In this document: piece after piece, positions 21,211 to 30,046 of the stretch
Numbering within the stretch: position 1 is the stretch's first letter
Layout of the letters: each line of letters starts with the position of its first letter
Source: Plasticicumulans acidivorans
GTDB taxonomy: Bacteria > Pseudomonadota > Gammaproteobacteria > Competibacterales > Competibacteraceae
Direction: 5' to 3'
NCBI RefSeq assembly: GCF_003182095.1
Contig: NZ_QGTJ01000002.1
Coordinates: 1-64,000, forward strand
DNA: 64,000 nucleotides
The notes under the pieces: model-generated
Told to the model about the DNA's origin: nothing
The model's database searches: none
Seen by the model: the letters and a program-made list of their open reading frames with translations, nothing else
Position numbers and translations under genes: made by a program

Positions 21211-23472
21211 TCAGGGCTGCGGCCAGGCGAAGGCGGCGAACTGCTCCGGCGGCAGCGGTCGCGCGTAGAAATACCCCTGCGACTCGTCGCAATGATGTTC
21301 GAGCAGGAAGCTGCGCTGTGCCGCCGTCTCCACGCCTTCGGCGATGGTGCGCAGATTCAGCGCCCGCGCCATCTCGATGATCGCGCACACGATCGCCGCG
21401 TCGTTGCCGTCGTCGACGACGTCACGGATGAAGGACTGGTCGATCTTCAGGCGGTCGATGCGCAGGCGCTTGAGGTAGGCGAGGCTGGAATAGCCGGTGC
21501 CGAAATCATCGATCGACAGCTTCACGCCCAGATCCTTCAGGCGCTCGAACACCGCCGACATATTGCCGGCTCCGCCGAGCAGCACCGATTCCGTCAACTC
21601 CAGCTCAAGGCATTCGGGCGCCAGCCCGCTGGCCTCCAGCGCGGCCCGGACGGCCTGCTCGATGCCGCCGCGGCGAAACTGGATCGCCGAAACATTGACC
21701 GCCACCGTCATCGCGGCATGACCGGCCTGCCGCCAGGCCTGCGCCTGCCGGCAGGCCTCGTGCAGCACCCAGTTGCCGATCTCGACGATCAGCCCGGTTT
21801 TTTCGGCGATGCGGATGAAACGATCCGGGCTCAGCAAACCGTCGCCCGGGTGCTGCCAGCGGATCAGCGCCTCGGCACCGATCAGCGCACCGCTCGCCAG
21901 GTCGATCTGCGGCTGGTAGTGCAGTACCAGCTGACCGCCACTCAGGGCATTGCGCAGCCCCTGGGTGATGCGCAGGTACTCGATGCCGTCGCTGTTCAGC
22001 CTCTCGGTGAAATAGCGATAGGTGTTGCGCCCGGCGTCCTTGGCGTGGCGCAGCGCCGTATCCGCGCAGCGCGACAGGGTTTCGAAGCCGTGACCATCGT
22101 CTGGAAACAGCGCAATGCCGACCGATGCACTCAATGACCACGAACCGTCCGCACACGACACCGGCGTGGCCAGCTGTGCCAGCAGGGCTTCGACCGCCGC
22201 ATTCAGCGCCTCGGTATCGGCCACCTGCGTCAGCGCCAGCAGGAATTCATCACCCCCCTTGCGACACAGCAGGTCGCCTGCCGCCACCGCCTGACGCAGG
22301 CGCGCGGCGAGGATCGTCAGAATCCGGTCACTGGCGGCATGGCCGAGGGAATCGTTGAGAAAGCGGAAGTTGTCGAGGTTGATCTGCAGCAGGGCGAGCT
22401 TGCCGCCATTGCTCTCGGCCAGGCCGATGGCCGCTTCCAGCTGTTCACGGAACAGCTCGCGATTGGGCAGACCGGTCAGTGCATCGTGTGAGGACAGAAA
22501 CTCGATGCGCGCCTCGGCGCTCTTGCGCTCGGTGATGTCACTGAAGGTGCCGATGTAATGCGTGATCTGGCCGTCCTCGGTACGCACCGCCGCGATCGAC
22601 AGCCACTCCGGAAACACCTCGCCGTTGCGGCGCCGGTTCCAGATCTCTCCGCGCCAGTGGCCAAACAGGCGCAGGCTCTCCCACATGGCTTCGTAGAACG
22701 CCCGCTCGTGCTGGCCGGATGACAGACAGCGCGGCGTGTCGCCGACGATGTCCTCGGATTCATAACCGAAGATGCGGGAAAACGCCTTGTTGACCAGCAG
22801 AATCCGCTCCTCGGCATCGGTGATCATCACCCCTTCGCCGCTGCCTTCGAGCACCTTCTGGTAGAGCCGCAGCGACTCCCGCGAGCGTTTGCGCTCAAGG
22901 ACGATGCCGATGATCGAGGCGCCGACTTCGAGCAGTTGCTGGTGGAACACGCTCGGGGCGCGGTTCTCGAAACTCGACAGCGCGAAGGTGCCGACGACTT
23001 TGCGGTCGAGCGCATAAATTGGTACCGACCAGCAAGCGCACAGGTTGAAGTCGTAGGCGAGCTGGCGCAGATCGCTCCAGCGCGGGTCCTGGAAGGTATT
23101 GCTGACGAACTGCGGCTCCTGCCGAAACACCGCATTGCCACAGGAGCCGGCACCAGGCCCCGGTCGCATGCCGTTCAGCCGCGACCAGCCCTGCGGCGGC
23201 AGGCTCGGCGCGGCGTACACGTTGAGCGCCTCACGCGCACTGTCCAGCAGCATCACCGAGCCGACGGAACGGGGTAGCAATCCTTCCGCCAGACGACAGA
23301 CCTGATCGATCACTTCGTGATGATCGGCACCGCAGACCACCGATTCGAGGATGGTTTGCTGCAGATGCAGTAGCTTTCCCTGCTCTTCGCTGGACAGCGC
23401 GCAGGCGGACACCTCATCCGTCGAGACTCTCGCCGCTCTCTGCGAGCGCAGGTTGCTGTTGTTTTCACTCAT
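21211..23472 (-). CDS. GAF-PAS-GGDEF-EAL cyclic di-GMP signalling protein
   Basis: A 753-residue protein with no membrane helix. GAF domain about 45-195, PAS about 210-320 (ending TFSDITERK), GGDEF about 325-490 with an intact GGDEF near residue 404, EAL about 505-745 with an intact GAEALIRW near 532 and DDFGTGYSSLAYLK loop. The inhibitory site that normally precedes the GGDEF motif (RxxD) reads AAGD, so product inhibition is probably lost. It could make or degrade cyclic di-GMP; the complete EAL catalytic residues favour phosphodiesterase activity, with the GGDEF possibly regulatory. GAF and PAS suggest a small-molecule or redox input. Confidence 0.93.
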   Translation of the reverse strand: MSENNSNLRSQRAARVSTDEVSACALSSEEQGKLLHLQQTILESVVCGADHHEVIDQVCRLAEGLLPRSVGSVMLLDSAREALNVYAAPSLPPQGWSRLNGMRPGPGAGSCGNAVFRQEPQFVSNTFQDPRWSDLRQLAYDFNLCACWSVPIYALDRKVVGTFALSSFENRAPSVFHQQLLEVGASIIGIVLERKRSRESLRLYQKVLEGSGEGVMITDAEERILLVNKAFSRIFGYESEDIVGDTPRCLSSGQHERAFYEAMWESLRLFGHWRGEIWNRRRNGEVFPEWLSIAAVRTEDGQITHYIGTFSDITERKSAEARIEFLSSHDALTGLPNRELFREQLEAAIGLAESNGGKLALLQINLDNFRFLNDSLGHAASDRILTILAARLRQAVAAGDLLCRKGGDEFLLALTQVADTEALNAAVEALLAQLATPVSCADGSWSLSASVGIALFPDDGHGFETLSRCADTALRHAKDAGRNTYRYFTERLNSDGIEYLRITQGLRNALSGGQLVLHYQPQIDLASGALIGAEALIRWQHPGDGLLSPDRFIRIAEKTGLIVEIGNWVLHEACRQAQAWRQAGHAAMTVAVNVSAIQFRRGGIEQAVRAALEASGLAPECLELELTESVLLGGAGNMSAVFERLKDLGVKLSIDDFGTGYSSLAYLKRLRIDRLKIDQSFIRDVVDDGNDAAIVCAIIEMARALNLRTIAEGVETAAQRSFLLEHHCDESQGYFYARPLPPEQFAAFAWPQP

Positions 23473-23572
23473 GATGGACGGACACGATCCTGCTTGGCAT
23501 AGCCACGGTGCAACAGCGCCGCAACGGGCGCGCCGCAGCGCGCAGGCACCATCGTATGCAGGGATTCACACC

Positions 23573-24586
23573 TCAGCCAGCGCTCAGTTCACCGCGCAGG
23601 TCACAACGGATGGCGGCACGCACCTCGGCGGCCGACAGCCCCTCGGCGAACAGGTAGGCGAGTTTGGTCAGCGCCGCTTCGGCCGTCATGTCCTGGCCAC
23701 CGACGCAGCCGGCGGCGGCGAGTGCGGAGCCGGCGGCGTAGGTGCCCAGCTCGGCACGGCCTTCGAGACACTGGGTGACGACGACGATGACCACGCCGCG
23801 GGCGCTGGCCTGCGTCAGCGCGGCGAGCACGTCCGGATCACGCGCCGGGCCATTGCCGGCGCCATAAGCTTCCAGCACCAGCCCGGCGAGCGGCTCGGCG
23901 AGGGCACGGCGCAGAAAGTCGGCACGGATGCCCGGAAACAGCCGCAGCGCGGCGACCTCGGCATCGCCGAACGGGCGCAGCCGGAACGGCAGCGCCGCCG
24001 GCGCGCGCACGCGCTCGCGGTGAATGCGGATATCGATGCCGAGTTCCGCCAGCGGCGGCAGATTCGGCGACTCGAACGCCCCCAGCCCCTCGGCCTTGAC
24101 CTTGGTGGTGCGGTTGCCGCGCAGCAGCACGCCGTTGAAGGCGACGCAGACTTCGGCAATGCCGCAATGCCCGGCGAGGATCAGCGCATCGAGCAGGTTG
24201 TCGCGGGCATCGTTGCGCGGCTCGCACAACGGGATCTGCGAACCGGTGAGGATCACCGGCTTGCGCAGCCCTTCGAGCATGAACGACAGCGCCGAGGCGG
24301 TGTAGGCCATCGTATCGGTGCCGTGCAGCACGACGAAGCCGTCGTAGGCGTCGTGGCGCGCGGCGATATCGGCCGCGATGCGGTTCCAGTCATCCGGGCG
24401 CATGTTGGCGCTGTCGAGCAGCTCGGCGTATTCGTAGAGCTCGAAGTCCGGCACCGTCGGCGCATCGAGCTGCGGCAGGGCCTGGCGCAGCCGCGCCAGA
24501 AAACCGGGCGCCGGCACGTAGCCCGAGGCACTCGGCACCATGCCGATGGTGCCGCCGGTATAGGCCACCCACACCCGCGGCTTCAT
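23573..24586 (-). CDS. ansA: L-asparaginase, type I cytoplasmic
   Basis: Hydrolyses asparagine to aspartate and ammonia. It has 337 residues without a signal peptide, matching the cytoplasmic AnsA class. The first catalytic threonine lies in AYTGGTIGM, the second with its aspartate in LHGTDTMAYTASALSF, and the lysine in NRTTKVKA. The start overlaps the stop of phr in an ATGA arrangement, so the two are co-translated although functionally unrelated. Confidence 0.93.
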   Translation of the reverse strand: MKPRVWVAYTGGTIGMVPSASGYVPAPGFLARLRQALPQLDAPTVPDFELYEYAELLDSANMRPDDWNRIAADIAARHDAYDGFVVLHGTDTMAYTASALSFMLEGLRKPVILTGSQIPLCEPRNDARDNLLDALILAGHCGIAEVCVAFNGVLLRGNRTTKVKAEGLGAFESPNLPPLAELGIDIRIHRERVRAPAALPFRLRPFGDAEVAALRLFPGIRADFLRRALAEPLAGLVLEAYGAGNGPARDPDVLAALTQASARGVVIVVVTQCLEGRAELGTYAAGSALAAAGCVGGQDMTAEAALTKLAYLFAEGLSAAEVRAAIRCDLRGELSAG

Positions 24587-26034
24587 GCGCTCAAGCCCCG
24601 CTCACCCTTGATCCGCTCGAATCCTGCCAGCGCCTGCGCGCGGCTGCTGGCGAAATCGACGATCGGCAGGGGATAGCCCGCGCCCGGCTTGAAACAGCAC
24701 CGCGCCGTCTCCGCGGCCGGCAGGGTCCACGGCGCATGGATGTACTTGGTCGGTACCGCCTTCAGCTCCGGCAGCCAGCGGCGCACGTAATCGCCGCCGG
24801 CATCGAATTGCTCGCCCTGGCGCAGCGGGCTGAACACGCGGAAATACGGTGCGGCATCGACGCCGCAACCGGCCGTCCACTGCCAGCCCAGCGTGTTGCT
24901 GGCGAGGTCGGCATCGACCAGCGTGTCCCAGAACCAGCGCGCCCCCTCCTGCCACGGGATGCGCAGGTTCTTGACCAGGAACGAGGCGCACAGCATGCGT
25001 ACGCGGTTGTGCATCCAGCCCGTCGTCCACAGCTCGCGCATGCCGGCATCGACCAGCGGATAGCCGGTACGCCCCTGCTGCCAGGCGGCCAGCGCCGGGG
25101 CGTAATCCTCGGCCCACGGATAGGCGTCGAACCGCGCCTGCAGCGGCCGCTGCGGCGAATCCGGGTGGTGCCAGAGCACATGCGCGGCGAATTCGCGCCA
25201 GCCCAGCTCGCGCAGGAAGGCTTCGCCGCCGCGGCTCTCCAGCGGTTGCCCGCCACAGCGGTTGGCGACCGCCCACCACACCTGCCGCGGTGAGATCTCA
25301 CCGAAGTGCAGATGCGGCGACAACCGCGACACCGCCGGTGCCGCGGGCAGATTGCGTGCATCAGCGTAATCGAACAGCCCCTCGTCGAGGAATTCGAGCA
25401 GCCGGCCGCGGGCCCCCGCCTCACCGGGGTTCCAGGCCGCCTCGATCCCCGCGGCCCAGGGGATGCACGGCAGCAGCGGCCAGTCATCGAGCGCTTCGCT
25501 GCGCGGGCGCCGCAGGGGCGCCAGCACCGTCAACGGCGCCGGATGCGGCGCGGCCACCGGCCGTCGCGAGACGCTCTTCCAGTACGGCGTAAATACCCGG
25601 TACGGATCACCGTTGCCGGTGCGCACGTCCCAGGGCTCGTTCAGCAGACTGGCCGGAAAACTGTGCGCCTCCAGCCCGGCGGCACGCAGAGCATGCTTGA
25701 TGTCGGCGTCACGCGCGCTCAGCGCCGGCTCGTAGCCGCGATTCCAGTACACGGCACCGGCCTGCGTCTCGGCAACCAGGGCCTGCAGCACCGCCAGCGA
25801 ATCTCCGCGACGCAGGACCAGGCAGCCGCCACGCTCGCCCAGTGCGCCAGCCAGCGCCCGCAGGCTGTGATGCAGCCAGACGCGGCTTGCCGCCCCCGCC
25901 TGCCACGGTGCCGCTTCGTGTTCAGCCAGCACATAGAGCACGACGACGTATTGATGCGCCCGGCAGGCATGATCGAGCGCGGGGTTATCAGCAAGGCGCA
26001 GGTCGCGCCTGAGCCAGACGATGGCGGTACTCAT
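24583..26034 (-). CDS. phr: Deoxyribodipyrimidine photolyase
   Basis: Light-driven repair of cyclobutane pyrimidine dimers with FADH2. It has 483 residues. IVWLRRDLRLADNPAL opens the antenna-binding Rossmann domain; the FAD domain shows TTGWMHNRVRMLCASFLVKNL, LASNTLGWQWTAGCG and APYFRVFSP, as in class I CPD photolyases. Start 26034 matches the family N-terminus; the frame stays open 20 codons further. It is coupled to ansA. Confidence 0.94.
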   Translation of the reverse strand: MSTAIVWLRRDLRLADNPALDHACRAHQYVVVLYVLAEHEAAPWQAGAASRVWLHHSLRALAGALGERGGCLVLRRGDSLAVLQALVAETQAGAVYWNRGYEPALSARDADIKHALRAAGLEAHSFPASLLNEPWDVRTGNGDPYRVFTPYWKSVSRRPVAAPHPAPLTVLAPLRRPRSEALDDWPLLPCIPWAAGIEAAWNPGEAGARGRLLEFLDEGLFDYADARNLPAAPAVSRLSPHLHFGEISPRQVWWAVANRCGGQPLESRGGEAFLRELGWREFAAHVLWHHPDSPQRPLQARFDAYPWAEDYAPALAAWQQGRTGYPLVDAGMRELWTTGWMHNRVRMLCASFLVKNLRIPWQEGARWFWDTLVDADLASNTLGWQWTAGCGVDAAPYFRVFSPLRQGEQFDAGGDYVRRWLPELKAVPTKYIHAPWTLPAAETARCCFKPGAGYPLPIVDFASSRAQALAGFERIKGERGLSA

Positions 26035-26134
26035 GGACGGCGGCTCCTTCGGCGAACTCGGCGATGGCGGGCAGCGCGTCAGCGGGCGAGGCATGACGCC
26101 CGCAGTCTACACGCCCCGGCGCGGGGGCCGCCGC

Positions 26135-26383
26135 TCAGCCGGCACTCGTGCCGACGATGTCGAGGACTTCGTCGAGACGGGCTGCCGCGGCGTAGCCGAG
26201 CTCACTCAGATAACCGCCGTCGGCCTGGGTGATCAGACCCTTGCCGTGCAGGCGCGTCGCGGCCGCGACCAGCTCCGGCGCAGCGTCATGATGGACTTTG
26301 AGACCCTCCTGTTGCGACGTGGCACTGAACAAGGCCAGCAAACGCAGCTCGGCATACAGGTCCGGGGTCAGACGATGACTCAT
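26135..26383 (-). CDS. TIGR02647-type small conserved protein
   Basis: 82 residues: an initial helix MSHRLTPDLYAELRLLALF, then TSQQEGLKVHHDAAPE and GKGLITQADGGYLSELG. This pattern matches a small conserved gammaproteobacterial family (TIGR02647) of unknown function; the ITQADGGYLSELG segment resembles a winged-helix wing, so DNA binding is possible but not shown. The ATG at 26383 fits the family N-terminus. It lies 16 bases after the dehydrogenase gene. Confidence 0.8.
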   Translation of the reverse strand: MSHRLTPDLYAELRLLALFSATSQQEGLKVHHDAAPELVAAATRLHGKGLITQADGGYLSELGYAAAARLDEVLDIVGTSAG

Positions 26384-26399
26384 AATCAGGCTCCAGGGG

Positions 26400-27353
26400 T
26401 CAAATGACGACGCGCCGCGGCGCGCCGGCGATAAAGGCTTGCACGTTCTCCACCAGCTGATCGACCAGGCGCTGACGCGCCTCGCGCGAACCCCACGCAT
26501 TGTGCGGGGTGACGATCAGATTGGGCAGATCGTCCACCAACAGAGGATTGCCGGCGAGCGGCGGCTCGACGCTGAGCACGTCGACGCCGGCGCCACCCAG
26601 TCGCCCGCGGCGCAGGGCGGCGACAAGCGCCGCCTCGTCCACCAGTCCACCACGTGCGGTATTGATGAGGATGGCATCGGACTTCATCGCCGCAAGTTCA
26701 GCTGCGCCGATCAGGCCACGCGTCTCGGCGGTCAGCGGACAGTGCAGGCTGAGCACGTCAACCTGAGACAACAGCTCGGCCAGCGGGACGCGCCCCTCGC
26801 CCGCGGGCCGACCGGGCAGCGCAGCGATCCTGACCTGCATGCCGAAGGCCTGCGCCAGCTGCGCCGTGGCCCGGCCCAGCTCGCCATAGCCGACGATACC
26901 GAGCACGCGGCCACCCAGTTCACGAATAGGATGGTCGAGCAGGCAGAACTGCCGCGCCTGCTGCCAAGCACCGGCGCGCAGCTCGCGCTGGTAGGCATTG
27001 AAGCTGGTGGCCACCGTCAGCATCAGCATGATCGCGTGCTGCGCGACCGACTGCGTGCCGTAACCACGGCAGTTGCTGACGACGAGACCCCGTGTCCGTG
27101 CCGCATCGAGATCGACGTTATTGGTACCGGTGGCGGCGATGCAGATCAGCTGCAGCTCTTGCGCCTGACGCAGCGTTTCCGCATCGAGCATGACCTTGTT
27201 GCTGATGACGATGCCGGCGCCCTGAATGCGCGTGCACACCTCATCGCGTTCGGTAGCGGCGTGATACTGAAGCGTCCCGCAGACGCGCTCCAGAGCGGAA
27301 AAATCGAGATCGCCGGTATCCAGCGAATCGCGATCGAGAAACACTGCGCGCAT
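26400..27353 (-). CDS. D-2-hydroxyacid dehydrogenase, glycerate/hydroxypyruvate type
   Basis: A 317-residue NAD(P)-dependent oxidoreductase of the D-isomer-specific 2-hydroxyacid family. VGYGELGRA is the nucleotide loop, the catalytic Arg lies in INTARGGLVDE, and His in VTPHNAWGS. CRGYGTQSVAQHAIMLML resembles HprA-like glycerate dehydrogenases, but the exact substrate is uncertain. GGAG precedes the ATG by six bases. It is divergent from hemH, and its long upstream frame is only the complement of the hemH promoter region. Confidence 0.88.
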   Translation of the reverse strand: MRAVFLDRDSLDTGDLDFSALERVCGTLQYHAATERDEVCTRIQGAGIVISNKVMLDAETLRQAQELQLICIAATGTNNVDLDAARTRGLVVSNCRGYGTQSVAQHAIMLMLTVATSFNAYQRELRAGAWQQARQFCLLDHPIRELGGRVLGIVGYGELGRATAQLAQAFGMQVRIAALPGRPAGEGRVPLAELLSQVDVLSLHCPLTAETRGLIGAAELAAMKSDAILINTARGGLVDEAALVAALRRGRLGGAGVDVLSVEPPLAGNPLLVDDLPNLIVTPHNAWGSREARQRLVDQLVENVQAFIAGAPRRVVI

Positions 27354-27413
27354 GAAAGTCTCCCGGTGGCGGTAAAGGACTGCCTCACGAGCGGTGGCCG
27401 CGGCGCCGCTGAC

Positions 27414-27419
27414 TATAAT
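27414..27419 (+). promoter_or_regulatory. Candidate -10 element for hemH
   Basis: A perfect TATAAT 55 bases before the hemH ATG, within the divergent gap with the dehydrogenase. No good -35 hexamer is seen at the right spacing, so the call is tentative. Confidence 0.4.
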
Positions 27420-27473
27420 CGCCTGCCCACCGCATCGTTCCCCAGACACCGCCCAGTACGCGGAGAATCTCAC

Positions 27474-28565
27474 ATGAGTCACGCCCCCGCCGCAGCGCAT
27501 GTGCACGGCCGCAGGAGCATCACCGGCATCCTGCTGACCAATCTCGGCACGCCGGACGCGCCGACACCGGCCGCACTGCGCCGCTATCTCGCTGAATTCC
27601 TCTGGGATCGGCGCGTCGTCGAGCTGCCGCGTGCGCTGTGGTGGCTCATCCTGCACGGCATCATCCTGCGCACGCGACCGGCCAGATCAGCCCGTAAATA
27701 CGCAACCGTGTGGACGACGGAGGGCTCGCCGCTGCTCGCCACCGGCCAGCGTCAGCGCGCCGCGCTGCAGGACCTGCTGCACGCCCGGGAGCTTGGCTCG
27801 GTAGAGGTGGCACTCGGCATGCGCTACGGGCAGCCGTCGATCGCCACGGCACTGCGCGAGCTGCGCGAGGCCGGCTGCAACCGCCTGCTGGTACTGCCGC
27901 TGTATCCGCAGTACAGCGCCGCGACGACCGCCTCGACCTTCGATGCCGTCGCCGCGGAACTCGGTCGCTGGCGCTGGCTGCCGGAGCTGCGCTTCATCAC
28001 CCACTATCACGATGATCCGCACTGGGTCGAAGCCGTCGCGGCGAGTATCCGCCACGCCTGGCAGGATGCCGAACCCCAGCGGCTGCTGTTTTCCTTCCAT
28101 GGCTTGCCCGAGCGCAATCTGCTGGCCGGCGACCCCTACTTCTGCGAGTGCCATAAAAGCGCGCGACTGATTGCCGAGCGTCTGGCGCTCCCCGACGAAC
28201 GCTGGGCAGTCGCATTCCAGTCACGGTTCGGCCGCGCTGAATGGCTCAAGCCCTACACCAGTGCGACGCTGCAGCAGTGGGCGCAGTCAGGCGTGAAGTC
28301 CGTGGACGTGATCTGTCCGGGATTCGCAGCGGACTGCCTGGAGACACTGGAGGAAATCGCCATCGAAAACCGCGACCTGTTCCTCGCCTCCGGCGGTGAG
28401 ACCTTCCGTTACCTACCGGCGCTGAACGCCGCACCCGGACACATTGCGGCACTCGCCACGCTGGTGGAGCGCCACATCACCGGCTGGTCGAACCCCGACA
28501 CCATCGATGACGAGAGTCTGGCGGCCTCACGCACACGTGCGCTGGCTCTCGGGGCAAGTGACTGA
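27474..28565 (+). CDS. hemH: Ferrochelatase
   Basis: Inserts ferrous iron into protoporphyrin IX, the last step of heme synthesis. It has 363 residues. ILLTNLGTPDAPTPAALRRYL at the N-terminus, LPLYPQYSAATTAS and the active-site histidine in FSFHGLPERNL are the signatures, followed by the acidic CPGFAADCLETLEEI. The upstream 345 in-frame codons are antisense to the dehydrogenase and are not coding. The ATG at 27474 is the homology-supported start. Confidence 0.96.
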   Translation: MSHAPAAAHVHGRRSITGILLTNLGTPDAPTPAALRRYLAEFLWDRRVVELPRALWWLILHGIILRTRPARSARKYATVWTTEGSPLLATGQRQRAALQDLLHARELGSVEVALGMRYGQPSIATALRELREAGCNRLLVLPLYPQYSAATTASTFDAVAAELGRWRWLPELRFITHYHDDPHWVEAVAASIRHAWQDAEPQRLLFSFHGLPERNLLAGDPYFCECHKSARLIAERLALPDERWAVAFQSRFGRAEWLKPYTSATLQQWAQSGVKSVDVICPGFAADCLETLEEIAIENRDLFLASGGETFRYLPALNAAPGHIAALATLVERHITGWSNPDTIDDESLAASRTRALALGASD

Positions 28566-28577
28566 AAGTCTTCGAGC

Positions 28578-28613
28578 AAAAAAATGCCGCCGAGGAACGC
28601 CTTCCCCGGCGGC
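28578..28613 (-). terminator. Rho-independent terminator of the CsrB-like RNA, also after hemH
   Basis: GCCGCC / GGCGGC arms (28586-28591 and 28608-28613) with inner GGAA / TTCC pairing. On the minus strand a run of seven T follows (28584-28578), the classical form. On the plus strand only TTTAAAAAAG follows, so it is weaker for hemH. Confidence 0.85.
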
Positions 28614-28999
28614 TTTAAAAAAGTATGCAGCCAAACTGAAACAGAAGACTTACTACACGGCCCTGCGGTCGCCATCCTGACCACCGTGAAACCGTCACTT
28701 CTCCATGGCCTCCCTGGCGCGTCGCTCCCTGCGACGGCTGGCATCATCCTGATGCCGATCCCTGCACTTCCTGAAGCATCCCTGCGGGTTCTACGTCCTG
28801 TATGAACCCTGGACTTCCTGTCCAGCTTCCATGCTGCGCTTCCTGCGCTTCCTGCGCTTCCTGCGCTTCCTAGCGCGGATCCCTGGGCCGTCCGTCGAGC
28901 CCTGTAGCTACTCCCTGCCTGAGCAGCGTCCTCATCGCGGCGATCCGGCCGCGTTGCGTCCTTGCGTGGGAGTTATTCTGGCAGTGCATCCCCGATGAG
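28578..28999 (-). ncRNA. CsrB/RsmZ-like CsrA-sequestering sRNA
   Basis: Read on the minus strand this stretch of about 420 nt carries about two dozen GGA triplets, some fourteen of them as CAGGA or CAGGGA, the repeated motif of CsrB and CsrC. Several sit in loops of small perfect hairpins: GCATCA-GGA-TGATGC (28755-28741), GTCGC-AGGGA-GCGAC (28735-28721), TGGAC-AGGAA-GTCCA (28824-28810) and GCGCT-AGGA-AGCGC (28876-28863). A short tandem run GCGCAGGAA adds more. It ends at a strong terminator and begins just after promoter-like hexamers and a GacA-type box. No protein-like frame is present. The known role of such RNAs is to bind CsrA/RsmA and relieve translational repression. The exact 5' end is inferred. 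Confidence 0.85.
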
Positions 29000-29005
29000 A
29001 AAGTC

Positions 29006-29034
29006 CGACTACCTCTTATCTTGCGGGACGACAA
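29006..29034 (-). promoter_or_regulatory. Candidate promoter of the CsrB-like RNA
   Basis: On the minus strand TTGTCG (29034-29029), a 17-base spacer, then TAGTCG (29011-29006), which would start the RNA near 28999. An alternative uses TTCAGA and TAAGAG (29018-29013). Both are imperfect, as usual for promoters that need an activator. Confidence 0.45.
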
Positions 29035-29046
29035 TTCTGAACATGA

Positions 29047-29064
29047 TGTACGAATCGTCTTACA
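29047..29064. promoter_or_regulatory. GacA/UvrY-type upstream activating box
   Basis: TGTACG, six bases, CTTACA: eleven of twelve positions of the consensus TGTAAG-N6-CTTACA bound by GacA. Its centre is about 50-57 bases upstream of the predicted start of the CsrB-like RNA, the distance typical of RsmY/RsmZ promoters. It also lies 32 bases before the iminopeptidase gene on the other strand. Confidence 0.75.
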
Positions 29065-29095
29065 CGATCTTCGCCTCGCCTTTATGGAGATATGC

Positions 29096-30046
29096 ATGCG
29101 CGAGCTCTATCCGGACCTCCTCCCCTACGCAAGCCACCGCTTGAATGTCGATTCCCGGCACAACCTCCATGTGGAGGAAGCTGGCAATGCCGGCGGTCTG
29201 CCCGCGCTGTTTCTGCACGGTGGCCCAGGCTCCGGCTGCCAGCCGATGCATCGCCGCTTCTTTGACCCGGCGCGCTATCGCATCGTGCTGTTCGACCAGC
29301 GCGGCGCCGGACGCTCGACGCCACATGCAGAACTGACCGACAACACCACACAGCATCTGGTGGCGGACATCGAACGCATACGCGAACAGCTCGGCATCGA
29401 GCGCTGGGTCGTGTTCGGTGGTTCCTGGGGTTCGACACTGGCGCTTGCCTATGCCGAAACCCATCCCGAGCGCGTGCTCGGCCTGGTGCTGCGCGGCATC
29501 TTTCTGTGCCGGGCGCATGACATCAGCTGGTTTTATCAGGAAGGGGCCAGCCGGCTGTTCCCCGATGCCTGGGAGCAGTACATCGAACCGATTCCGCCTG
29601 CGGAGCGTCACGAGATGGTCGCCGCCTACTACCGGCGACTGACCGGCGGCGACGAAATCGAGCGCATGCGCTGCGCCAAGGCCTGGTCGAGCTGGGAGGG
29701 CTCGACGCTGAGCCTGCTGCCGAGCCCGTCGACGGTCGACCAGTTCGCCGAACCGCACCATGCCCTGTCACTGGCGCGCATCGAATGCCATTACTTCATG
29801 CACGACAGCTTCCTCGAACCCGATCAGCTGGTGCGCGATGCCGGCCGCCTCGCCGACATACCCGGCGTCATCGTCCACGGCCGCTACGATGTCATCTGCC
29901 CGCTCGACGGCGCCTGGGCACTGCATCGCGCCTGGCCCGGTTCGCAGCTGGAGATCATCGCCAATGCCGGTCACGCCGCCAGCGAACCGGGTATCGTCGA
30001 TGCGCTGGTGCGCGCCACCGACGCGCTCGCCGATCGCTTCGCATGA
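29096..30046 (+). CDS. pip: Proline iminopeptidase
   Basis: Alpha/beta-hydrolase (peptidase family S33) that removes N-terminal proline from peptides. It has 316 residues. [10 protein letters not shown] is the oxyanion region, GGSWGST the nucleophile elbow with the catalytic serine, and Asp and His fall in [10 protein letters not shown] and [13 protein letters not shown] 29096 is chosen for the GGAG site six bases upstream; the frame extends back into the regulatory box. The stop overlaps the dtd start (ATGA). Confidence 0.93.
   Translation: MRELYPDLLPYASHRLNVDSRHNLHVEEAGNAGGLPALFLHGGPGSGCQPMHRRFFDPARYRIVLFDQRGAGRSTPHAELTDNTTQHLVADIERIREQLGIERWVVFGGSWGSTLALAYAETHPERVLGLVLRGIFLCRAHDISWFYQEGASRLFPDAWEQYIEPIPPAERHEMVAAYYRRLTGGDEIERMRCAKAWSSWEGSTLSLLPSPSTVDQFAEPHHALSLARIECHYFMHDSFLEPDQLVRDAGRLADIPGVIVHGRYDVICPLDGAWALHRAWPGSQLEIIANAGHAASEPGIVDALVRATDALADRFA

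Noticed and set aside
26439-27473. Long in-frame extension upstream of hemH
   Set aside because: It is antisense to the hydroxyacid dehydrogenase; ferrochelatase homology begins at 27474.
28837-28876. Possible CRISPR or simple repeat array
   Set aside because: Units are 9 bases without spacers and fit the hairpin pattern of the sRNA.
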